A DNA stretch of 64,000 nt. It comes from Pareuzebyella sediminis. GTDB lineage: Bacteria; Bacteroidota; Bacteroidia; Flavobacteriales; Flavobacteriaceae. Both the position numbers and the translations under genes were made by a program. Where the stretch lies: assembly GCF_008367235.1 (NCBI RefSeq), contig NZ_VTZS01000002.1:1-64000 (forward strand), in the 5' to 3' direction. Under the pieces are notes generated by a model. It saw only the letters and a list, made by a program, of their open reading frames with translations. It did no database searches and had not been told where the DNA came from. Shown here in pieces: positions 54,256 to 61,524 of this stretch. Numbering within the stretch: position 1 is the stretch's first letter; each line of letters opens with the position of its first letter.

Positions 54256-54327
54256 GGCCCCGTAGTTCAATGGATAGAATAGAAGTTTCCTAAACTTTAG
54301 ATGCAAGTTCGATTCTTGCCGGGGCTA
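54256..54327 (+). tRNA. tRNA-Arg (anticodon CCU)
   Basis: All four stems fold. The acceptor GGCCCCG (54256-54262) pairs with CGGGGCU (one G-U), and A at 54327 is the discriminator. The D stem is GUUC/GAAU. The anticodon stem GAAGU/ACUUU encloses UUCCUAA, giving anticodon CCU. The T stem is GCAAG/CUUGC with loop UUCGAUU. CCA is not encoded. The length is 72 bases. A terminator follows 16 bases later. Confidence 0.95.
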
Positions 54328-54342
54328 CAAATAAATAGCAAT

Positions 54343-54372
54343 AGCCTTTTGAAAAAAAGGCTTTTATTTTTT
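54343..54372 (+). terminator. rho-independent terminator of tRNA-Arg
   Basis: AGCCTTTT, GAAA loop and AAAAGGCT make a perfect eight-pair stem (54343-54362), followed by TTTTATTTTT. It stands 15 bases after the tRNA and clearly ends that transcript. Confidence 0.9.
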
Positions 54373-55012
54373 GGTAAGGTTAAAGGCCATCCACTGACTG
54401 CTTTAAACGGAAAACAAACGGCCATATAGGGGGCCGACGGCTCCGTACTTTTACCAAGGGCCCTTCTGCGAAGAACCTAATAAAATACAGCCCGTTTGAA
54501 GATTTAGACCAATGGTTAAGCGATGGTAACCTGTAGCTTCGGCCAGAATTTACCGGTTCGGGTAATGCCAACAGCAGTACTGAATCAACGACCAAAGGGA
54601 TTCGCCGTATCCCTATAGTCTACGGGCATTTATTTCTCCAAAAGACACCTCTTTCAGACCGAATGGCCAGCACGCTCCTCAATAGACCATGTAACTAGCA
54701 AAAGCCGGTGAGACAAAACACGTGGTCCTTTCGGCAAACCCTATTTTTAGTCGTTTTTACACTATAGCGATAGATGATCTACAATTGGTTTGCCGTACCA
54801 ACCCAACTTTTGACGAGACCTAGCTTTTTAGTTGGGGTGTTGCCTATGCGCTCAACATATAATATCAAATCAACATGTGGAACGAGCCGGACAAATGCCC
54901 TCCCCGTTTTCTCAAAAGCATAACAGAGATACCTTTCAATTTGAGCGCCAGCTTACTAGCGGATTTGCCGAGGTCAAAACCTCGAATCGATGGTGCCAAT
55001 TCACACCGTCAC
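54373..55012. other. intergenic region downstream of the tRNA
   Basis: About 640 bases with no protein-like frame. Regions next to tRNA genes are common sites for element insertion, but no integrase, attachment-site copy of the tRNA 3' end or other scar was found here. The right end leads into the iron-uptake operators. Confidence 0.5.
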
Positions 55013-55033
55013 TATTTAAAATTGTTCTAAATA
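55013..55033. promoter_or_regulatory. upstream palindrome of the siderophore-receptor operon
   Basis: TATTTA, nine bases, TAAATA (55013-55033). The inner bases extend the symmetry (AA..TT) with one mismatch. An element with the same arms and the same spacer lies 60 bases downstream. The arrangement and the target genes suggest binding by a Fur-like iron repressor. Confidence 0.5.
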
Positions 55034-55072
55034 AACTTGTGAGGTTTAAAATCAAGAAATATATTTGGTATC

Positions 55073-55093
55073 TATTTATAATTAGTCTAAATA
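55073..55093. promoter_or_regulatory. downstream palindrome of the siderophore-receptor operon
   Basis: TATTTA, nine bases, TAAATA (55073-55093), ending only 7 bases before the receptor's ATG. A bound repressor here would block the ribosome site or an overlapping promoter. Its centre is exactly 60 bases from that of the upstream copy. Confidence 0.5.
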
Positions 55094-55100
55094 AAAATAA

Positions 55101-57434
55101 ATGAAAAAAATTACCATCTTATCAGCCTTTATGATGCTCACCTTTTTTACTTATGCACAATCGGGTGCAATCAAGGGAAAGGTCGTTACCCAACAAGGTT
55201 TACCCATATCCAATGCCAACATTATGATTGGGAATAGCGGAATGGGTACTATGACCAACGCGAACGGAGAATACCAATTACATCATCTAGAAGTGGGCGC
55301 ACTTACCCTTAGAGCTTCTTATGTAGGTTTTACCCCGCTATCAGTAGAGGTCGTCGTGAAGCCCAATGCCATAACTATCGTGCCTGATATAATCATGCAG
55401 GAAAAGCAAGAACAACTTGATGAGGTAGTAGTTCAAGGGCGTCGGAACGAATATGTGGTACGGGAGCCTTCTCCTTCTTTACGGTTAAGAACGGAAATTG
55501 CGAAGCTACCGCAGAACATTCAGGTCATCAGCGGCGAATTATTACAAGACCAACAGGCTACGAGCATTATGGACGGTGTGATAAGAAATGTTAGTGGCGT
55601 TACTATGTTGGAACACTGGGGCCATTTTGCCCGTATTCATATGCGTGGCTTTAGGCTGCCTGCTTTTCGAAACGGGGTCAATGTTCAAGATTCATGGGGT
55701 CCGCTCTCCGAGGATATGGCCTTTGTCGACCGCATAGAATTTGTAAAAGGCCCGTCCGGTTTTATGATGGCGGCCGGGGAACCTGGAGGCTTTTACAATA
55801 TAGTGACCAAAAAGCCCTCGGAGGAACGTATAGGAAAAGTTTCACTAAGTACGGGAAGTTTCGATTTTTATAGGGGCAGTTTTGATTTGGGAGGTAAACT
55901 AACCGATAACGGTAAACTATTGTACCGCCTCAATGCCCTATACCAAACAGGAGATAGCCACAGGGGCCATGAAGATTCGGAACGATGGGGGATTGCCCCA
56001 GCCTTGACGTATCGTTTCTCGGACAGGACCCAAATAACAACCGAACTGAACATTCAGAACGCTGAAAGCTATATCGGGGCGGCCTATGTCTTTGCACCTG
56101 TTGCCGATGGTTATGGAAGTCTAGATCGTAATTTCAAGTTTACCGATACCAATTACCCGGCATCGGAGATTCAACAGTTGACCTTTTTTACGAACCTAAG
56201 ACATGATTTCTCGGAAAACTGGGGGTTTGAAACCCAATTTGCCTATCTGCGCTATGACCAAGAAGGCCAGTCGTTCTGGGCATGGTCGATTACCGACGGT
56301 GGCGATGCCGATAGGCGGGTAACCCAGTGGGATGCCCTTTCCGTGGGCAAATATTTTCAGACCTATCTCAACGGCAGCTTTAACACGGGTGCAATTACCC
56401 ACAACATATTGGGTGGTTTTGACTATACCCAAAAGGTATACTGGGCCGATTTTTCCAATGTCGTTGCCATAGACGATGTCCCATTTAACATCTACAATCC
56501 CGTGTATGGCCAGGCTAATCCTTTGCCCTTTGATCGCTCCGATCCCATACAGTACCGCAACGGAGGGGAACCTTATAGTGGTAATACCTTGAGGTCGTAC
56601 TATCTACAAGATGAAATTGGTTTTTGGAACGATAAAATTAGGTTCACTCTCGCTGGCAGGTACTCTGAACTTTTGACCCAAGGCAAGGAGGATCAGGACA
56701 ACCAGTTTTCTCCCAGGGCAGGTATCAGTATCGATATTGTACCCACTCTTTCTGCCTATGCATTGTACGACCAGTCTTTTCTTCCGGCCAACGGGGTCGA
56801 TTTTACCGGAGACACCTTCGACCCCATAGAAGCCGATGATGTGGAGGGCGGCGTTAAAAAATCATTTTTTAGCGGAAGGTTGAAAACCTCCTTGGGAGCT
56901 TACCGGATTACAAAAAAAAATGTACTGGTAACGGATCCCGAAAATCCAAATTTTTCGGTGCAGTTGGGAGAGGTACTGTCCAAGGGAATCGAGTTTGATC
57001 TGCAAGGCGAGGTAACCCCCGAAATCGATGTAGTCTTGAACTATGCGAACACCAATGTCGAAATTACCCAAGATACCGATCCGACCTTAATCGGGCAGCG
57101 GGTAGCAGGCCACGCCAAACATGTGACCAATGGATGGTTCAACTACGATTTTGCCGAAACCACCGCTCTCAAAGGGTGTGCGGCCTCTCTGGGCTATCAG
57201 TACCAAATCGACCGCTCCACCTGGGCCTGGGGCGCCGATAGTCAGTCCGATTTGCCCGATTATTTTCGGCTCGACGGGGCGCTATCATGGAAAAATGACA
57301 AGTTCAGGGTACAACTAAACGTGAACAACATATTGAACGAATACCTCTACGCAGGGGCCAACTATGGTACCTACCTGTACTGGCAGTCAGAACCGGGTAT
57401 TAATGGAAGGGTGTCCCTCACCTATAATCTTTAG
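55101..57434 (+). CDS. TonB-dependent siderophore receptor
   Basis: A 777-residue outer-membrane receptor. After the signal (ILSAFMMLTFFTYAQ) comes a carboxypeptidase-D-like domain (GAIKGKVVTQQGLPISNANI). The plug is of the FhuA/FpvA type: LPQNIQVISGELLQDQQ, VIRNVSGVTMLEHWGHFARIHMRGF, FVKGPSGFMMAAGEPGGFYNIVTKKP. The barrel has typical TonB receptor strands and ends NGRVSLTYNL, with no truncation. It imports a ferric siderophore, probably a hydroxamate type. It is followed 47 bases later by a PepSY membrane protein, a usual partner for reducing or releasing the iron. Confidence 0.93.
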   Translation: MKKITILSAFMMLTFFTYAQSGAIKGKVVTQQGLPISNANIMIGNSGMGTMTNANGEYQLHHLEVGALTLRASYVGFTPLSVEVVVKPNAITIVPDIIMQEKQEQLDEVVVQGRRNEYVVREPSPSLRLRTEIAKLPQNIQVISGELLQDQQATSIMDGVIRNVSGVTMLEHWGHFARIHMRGFRLPAFRNGVNVQDSWGPLSEDMAFVDRIEFVKGPSGFMMAAGEPGGFYNIVTKKPSEERIGKVSLSTGSFDFYRGSFDLGGKLTDNGKLLYRLNALYQTGDSHRGHEDSERWGIAPALTYRFSDRTQITTELNIQNAESYIGAAYVFAPVADGYGSLDRNFKFTDTNYPASEIQQLTFFTNLRHDFSENWGFETQFAYLRYDQEGQSFWAWSITDGGDADRRVTQWDALSVGKYFQTYLNGSFNTGAITHNILGGFDYTQKVYWADFSNVVAIDDVPFNIYNPVYGQANPLPFDRSDPIQYRNGGEPYSGNTLRSYYLQDEIGFWNDKIRFTLAGRYSELLTQGKEDQDNQFSPRAGISIDIVPTLSAYALYDQSFLPANGVDFTGDTFDPIEADDVEGGVKKSFFSGRLKTSLGAYRITKKNVLVTDPENPNFSVQLGEVLSKGIEFDLQGEVTPEIDVVLNYANTNVEITQDTDPTLIGQRVAGHAKHVTNGWFNYDFAETTALKGCAASLGYQYQIDRSTWAWGADSQSDLPDYFRLDGALSWKNDKFRVQLNVNNILNEYLYAGANYGTYLYWQSEPGINGRVSLTYNL

Positions 57435-57481
57435 GAATTTAGCAACCGAATTTTCGACTTTTTCCTTTTAACAACAACTCC

Positions 57482-58618
57482 ATGAACTATAAAAAAAGTA
57501 TACTCACCCTTCATAAAATCCTTGGTCTGGCCACTGGAATCGTTGTCTTCATCGTGGCGGTTACCGGGTGTTGTTGGGTATTCAAGGAAGAAGTCGAAAG
57601 CCTTTCGGACGGGTATAAAAAGGTAGTTCCAATACACCGACCCATGCTAACGGCCACAGAGGCAAAAACCATGGCTAAAACGGTATTTCCAGATCGTGCC
57701 GTACATGGAACCGTGTTTAAAAAGGCCGACGATGCGCTTGAGGTCATTTTTTACGAACGCGAACCCGAATTTTACCGAAGCGTGTTCCTGAATCCGTATA
57801 CCGGTGAAATTATAGAGGTAGAGGACCATCTTTCAGGCTTTTTCGCTTTTATTCTAAAGGGGCACATGCGCTTGTGGCTACCAAAGCAACTGGGCGAACA
57901 GGTAGTTGGTATATCGGTTGTGTTGTTCGTTCTTATTTTAGTTTCCGGCTTTATCCTTTGGATGCCCAAAAAAAGGCAACACCTCAAACAGCGCCTTCGG
58001 TTCGATTGGAAAGCGACGACCCGCTGGAAGCGAAAAAATTTTGACCTTCATTCCATTATCGGATTTTACGTCGGTTCCCTGTCCCTGATCTTGGCACTTA
58101 CCGGTCTGGTCATGTCGTACCATTGGTTTCAGTACGGGCTCTACAAGACGGTCGGGGGTCAAAAGGAAGTTACCTTTTCAGTACCCAAAAATAGTAGTAC
58201 TAACGTGGTTCAAAATACCGATGTTCTACCGATCGACAAGTTAGTTCCTCTGCTCAAAAAATCCGCACCTGAGGCCGATAGTTTTGAACTTCACTATCCT
58301 TACGACGATACTTCGAGTATTTATGTGGAAGTTTCCAATAGCGAAGGACTGTACTATAATACAGACTATAGATACTTTGACCGGTATACGTTGCAAGAGA
58401 TACCATCCGGTACCATTTATGGCAAGTACACCGATACGGATGCTGCCGATAAGTTGTTGCGTATGAATTACGACATACATATCGGGGCCATTGGGGGTAT
58501 CGCGGGAAAAATTATTGCCTTCCTGGTAAGCTTGCTTACGGCCAGTTTGCCCATTACTGGAAGTCTTCTATGGTACGGTCGCCGCCATAAGAAGAAAAAA
58601 AAGCAGGCCACGACCTAA
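57482..58618 (+). CDS. PepSY-associated membrane protein of iron uptake
   Basis: A 378-residue inner-membrane protein of the PepSY_TM (PiuB-like) family. The first helix starts LTLHKILGLATGIVVFIVAVTG, then a PepSY-like periplasmic region with DRAVHGTVFKKADDALEV. Other helices carry LKGHMRLWLPKQLGEQVVG, FDLHSIIGFYVGSLSLILALTGLVMSY, and a final MNYDIHIGAIGGIAGKIIAFLVSLL. Conserved histidines in these segments suggest heme or metal redox. Members are thought to reduce ferric siderophores in the periplasm. It is the second gene of the operon and ends in a Lys-rich tail. Confidence 0.9.
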   Translation: MNYKKSILTLHKILGLATGIVVFIVAVTGCCWVFKEEVESLSDGYKKVVPIHRPMLTATEAKTMAKTVFPDRAVHGTVFKKADDALEVIFYEREPEFYRSVFLNPYTGEIIEVEDHLSGFFAFILKGHMRLWLPKQLGEQVVGISVVLFVLILVSGFILWMPKKRQHLKQRLRFDWKATTRWKRKNFDLHSIIGFYVGSLSLILALTGLVMSYHWFQYGLYKTVGGQKEVTFSVPKNSSTNVVQNTDVLPIDKLVPLLKKSAPEADSFELHYPYDDTSSIYVEVSNSEGLYYNTDYRYFDRYTLQEIPSGTIYGKYTDTDAADKLLRMNYDIHIGAIGGIAGKIIAFLVSLLTASLPITGSLLWYGRRHKKKKKQATT

Positions 58619-58695
58619 TTATGGGATGGAAACATTGCTCCGCGCACCTTTTTTGCAAATGGAAAACCAATTGATGAACCAAAAAGAAATTGCTT

Positions 58696-59046
58696 ATGAA
58701 TGAGATACATATCCTTTACCAAAACCCATTAGGCATCGCCTTTAGGTGGAAAAATAATGTGTCAAAAGATGACAAAAAGATACAACTCGTCTTCAGGGAC
58801 ACAGGTCTCTTGCTCGATAAAAGTGAATTGGCCGAATTCTCCCTAAACATAAAGGAGGCAATGAAATCGGAGCCACTCTGTAACGATTGTAAACAGAACC
58901 ACGACTGCCGTGCCCTGCTCTTGGAAACCCCCTTTCCCTCACTTAGTTTTGCGGTTAGCCATAAAGAATTGACCGAAATTGACGATTTGGTGGTGGGCAC
59001 CATGTTTCAATTGCAATTGGATGGTTTTTTGGATGGTATTTTATAA
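58696..59046 (+). CDS. small protein with CxxC-containing motif
   Basis: A 116-residue cytoplasmic protein. The ATG at 58696 is used instead of a TTG at 58690. The centre has LCNDCKQNHDCRALL, three Cys and a His that could bind a metal or cluster. The N-terminal ILYQNPLGIAFRW and C-terminal LQLDGFLDGIL parts look like a compact alpha/beta fold. It appears to belong to a family that follows siderophore receptors and PepSY proteins in the Flavobacteriaceae, but its function is unknown. It lies 77 bases after the PepSY gene. Confidence 0.7.
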   Translation: MNEIHILYQNPLGIAFRWKNNVSKDDKKIQLVFRDTGLLLDKSELAEFSLNIKEAMKSEPLCNDCKQNHDCRALLLETPFPSLSFAVSHKELTEIDDLVVGTMFQLQLDGFLDGIL

Positions 59047-59279
59047 CATCCGCTCTTAAGTGGTATATGCAGGGGTTTCCCATGGAGAACCTATTTTCAC
59101 AACTCCGGGACTGAACGAATGATACTCGGACCACTTGTTGTTGTAACGGCCCGGTCGTACTAGGCCACCAAAGAATATTCAAGAAGAGAGTAAAGGAGAA
59201 ATTTTAGCAAAGAAGAATTCACAGGGGCACCTTTTTGTAGGCCAGAACCTCGGTTCGCCCTGGGGCATTCCCCGTATGA

Positions 59280-59612
59280 CTATTCGCTTTCTATAGAAGT
59301 AACTATCATTTTGAACCGTTCATTGGCCTCAATGGAGAAAGCCGTTTGTCGGGGAATGAGTATGGAGTCTCCCTGCTTTAAGAAAGTTGAATTTTCATCT
59401 AAAACGACCTCAGCTTTGCCTTCGATAATGTAAATGAATCTACTGACCGAAGATTTTTTATACAATTTCACCTTGCCATAGTCAAAGACCAAGACCTGAA
59501 TAACACACCCTTTCTGGACTTTTATATTTTTGGTTACAATGGCATTCGATCCGTAATCAAGCAATTCCGCTAAATTAAAGGTTCTAGATTCTTCAAATTC
59601 CGCCTTGTTCAT
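59280..59612 (-). CDS. cupin-domain protein
   Basis: A 110-residue single-cupin protein. The beta-barrel pattern is seen in KNIKVQKGCVIQVLVFDYG, SRFIYIIEGKAEVVLDE and LKQGDSILIPRQTAFSIEANE. The two histidines that bind metal in most cupins are absent, so it may be a ligand binder rather than an enzyme. It has no signal peptide. Three very small minus-strand frames follow upstream. Confidence 0.7.
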   Translation of the reverse strand: MNKAEFEESRTFNLAELLDYGSNAIVTKNIKVQKGCVIQVLVFDYGKVKLYKKSSVSRFIYIIEGKAEVVLDENSTFLKQGDSILIPRQTAFSIEANERFKMIVTSIESE

Positions 59613-59636
59613 AATGTTAATGAATACTTTGAAAGG

Positions 59637-59753
59637 CTATTCTGCTCTTTTTTTAGCGTTCTTTTTCGCTTTTTTAGCCGCCTTTTTTTCTTTAGGAGTG
59701 CTCGAAGCTGCCGTTTTATCGGATTTTTGTTTCCCCTCTTTTTCTTTTGACAT
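59637..59753 (-). CDS. 38-residue Lys/Ala-rich basic protein
   Basis: An ATG at 59753 opens a 38-codon frame that reads MSKEKEGKQKSDKT, then ASSTPKEKKAAKKAKKNAKKRAE. Over a third of the residues are Lys. Small highly basic proteins of this type bind nucleic acid or act in stress in other bacteria. The start has a purine-rich leader. It lies 24 bases upstream of the cupin gene on the same strand. Confidence 0.55.
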   Translation of the reverse strand: MSKEKEGKQKSDKTAASSTPKEKKAAKKAKKNAKKRAE

Positions 59754-59794
59754 AGTTTCTATTTTTTAAATTGAATTGTTACACATCCCTTGCC

Positions 59795-59854
59795 CTACCG
59801 GGCCATAAGCAATAGGAACAAGACCAAGGTCAAGAATAACATACATTTTCTCAT
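59795..59854 (-). CDS. possible 19-residue hydrophobic peptide
   Basis: The frame MRKCMLFLTLVLFLLLMAR has a positive N-terminus followed by one membrane-length run of Leu, Val, Phe and Met. It is open from ATG to TAG. It could be a small membrane protein or the product of a leader frame. Chance cannot be excluded at this length. Confidence 0.3.
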   Translation of the reverse strand: MRKCMLFLTLVLFLLLMAR

Positions 59855-59955
59855 TGCCCTATTTGCTGTTAGCGCCCTACTTGGAGGGGGACTCATTAAA
59901 AAAAGTAAATAATGCTCTGTTTGGCCTTCGTTGATGAAGGTACAAGCAGGCCATC

Positions 59956-60111
59956 TTATTTGCTAGTTTGAATAGTGACCAGTGCTAAATTTTTCTCAAA
60001 AGCTCTTTCCCGATCGGTTTCCGAGCTTCCATTGTAAAAAGCCGACCTGAAGAAGTTTCTGAATTTTGTGAAACCCCCATAGGCCCAACTGTTCCCTTTC
60101 CAAATATCCAT
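59956..60111 (-). CDS. 51-residue hypothetical protein
   Basis: An ATG at 60111 opens a 51-codon frame starting MDIWKGNSWAYGGFTKF and ending ALVTIQTSK. It has mixed charged, aromatic and glycine residues, as in a real small protein, and no membrane segment. It is transcribed away from the AraC-type gene. I do not recognise the family. Confidence 0.4.
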   Translation of the reverse strand: MDIWKGNSWAYGGFTKFRNFFRSAFYNGSSETDRERAFEKNLALVTIQTSK

Positions 60112-60625
60112 ATCCTATTTTCTTATGTAATTTATAGTGTTATAAAGGTCGGCATTTGATAGGGGGCCTTTACTACATAACTATTCATAAAAGTTATATA
60201 AATCACTTGTTTTCTAGGAAAAAGAGAGGCCTGCTTTGAGGGGAACTAATGATCAAAGGCCAAATACAGCTAGGTATTCGTCATTATCTAGGTATCGGAT
60301 CGGAGCAAATGTCTTTTTGAATGTTTGCCAAAATTGTACGATGGTCCCTCCATTTTTTTTGGGACGATCTTTGAAGGTATAGTTAATAAGTTACGGCGGT
60401 ACTAGTGAATTATCGTATCTTGGGGCATAGCTATTTTGATAAGTAAAATTACCGTACCTGTTGGTGAATGGGTTTTTTAAATAGCGATGCGTCATACCTT
60501 TTTCTAGTGGGTCAAGAGAGTTCCATTACCGCCAATATTTCTTACAGAATGCTATAAAAAAGGGGATAGACCCCTATGCTGCTTACACCGTTCCGCTTCC
60601 CTAAGAATTCTAATATAAAGCGCTC
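60112..60625. other. upstream region of the AraC-type regulator
   Basis: About 510 bases between a small minus-strand frame and the regulator. A TATCTTGG box lies at 60416-60423, and a short hairpin (AGGGG/CCCCT) near 60552 precedes the gene. No other gene was seen. Confidence 0.45.
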
Positions 60626-61186
60626 ATGTTCCTTTACGTCAAATATATGGTAAGTCTGCGCTGCAAGATGGTGGTTCGGCAAGAGCTACAAAAGCTCGGC
60701 CTTCAGTACGTCCATATAGAACTAGGAACGATTGAGATTTTAGAAGAGATTACCGAGGTTCAAAGAGCACAGTTACGAAAGAACCTAAAAGCTTATGGCT
60801 TGGAACTGCTCGACGATAAGCGCAAGATCATCATAGAGAAGATCAAGGCTGCAATCATTACTATGGTGCACCATAGCGATGAATTTCCAAAAGTGAATTT
60901 TTCGGAGTATATCAGTGAAAAACTCGGCTACGACTATACCTATTTGGCCACGATGTTTTCTGAAGTTAAAGGAATCACTATTCAGCAGTTCATTATCATA
61001 CACAAAATAGAACGGGTCAAAGAACTCTTGCTCTATGATGAACTCAACCTAACGGAAATATCCTATAAGCTACGTTACAGCAGTGTTGCGCATTTATCGA
61101 ACCAGTTTAAGAAGGTTACAGGGCTCACCCCTTCGTACTATAAAAAGTTAAAAAAGAAGCGCTTCGGAAACCTGGAAGATCTTTAG
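60626..61186 (+). CDS. AraC-type regulator with a short N-terminal domain
   Basis: A 186-residue transcription factor. The C-terminal 100 residues are an AraC DNA-binding domain: NFSEYISEKLGYDYTYLATMFSEVKGITIQQFIIIHKIERVK (first HTH), then LTEISYKLRYSSVAHLSNQFKKVTGLTPSYYKKL. The N-terminal 70 residues are not a cupin sensor: VSLRCKMVVRQELQKLGLQYVHIELG and VQRAQLRKNLKAYGLELL follow the beta-alpha-beta pattern of a ferredoxin-like (HMA-like) domain with one Cys (Cys13). The domain may sense a small molecule or metal. Flavobacteria often carry several such regulators near small stress genes. Confidence 0.85.
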   Translation: MFLYVKYMVSLRCKMVVRQELQKLGLQYVHIELGTIEILEEITEVQRAQLRKNLKAYGLELLDDKRKIIIEKIKAAIITMVHHSDEFPKVNFSEYISEKLGYDYTYLATMFSEVKGITIQQFIIIHKIERVKELLLYDELNLTEISYKLRYSSVAHLSNQFKKVTGLTPSYYKKLKKKRFGNLEDL

Positions 61187-61524
61187 GCGGTTGTGCTACC
61201 TACGAGTGACCCAAGCCTTCCTCCCAAAACATACCAACGTTGCGTTGACGATACGTTGTTCGATCAAAACATTGTAGAAGGTGGCAATAGGGGGTAAGGC
61301 CTAGAACTATTTGATGCGCCTTTGAAGGTATGGAGCCCATTCTTCTTTGAGGTGTTGAATGCCCTTTATTTAGTTGGAACAGCCTACTAAAGGCTGCGGA
61401 GAGGTAAACCTAAGTTCATAAGCGACTTTAGGAAGGTATACTGAAATATCCCTAGTCCGATTTTCCGGTCTCCTTAGGATACAAGTACTATCCGCTATCT
61501 TGAGGGGATGGGATACCTGACTTT
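61187..61524. other. intergenic region, nothing recognised
   Basis: About 340 bases between the AraC-type gene and the end of the molybdoenzyme gene. No open frame of protein-like quality, tRNA or terminator was recognised. Confidence 0.5.

Noticed and set aside
54373-55012. Integrated element next to tRNA-Arg
   Set aside because: No integrase, no repeat of the tRNA 3' end and no cargo gene were found in the flank.
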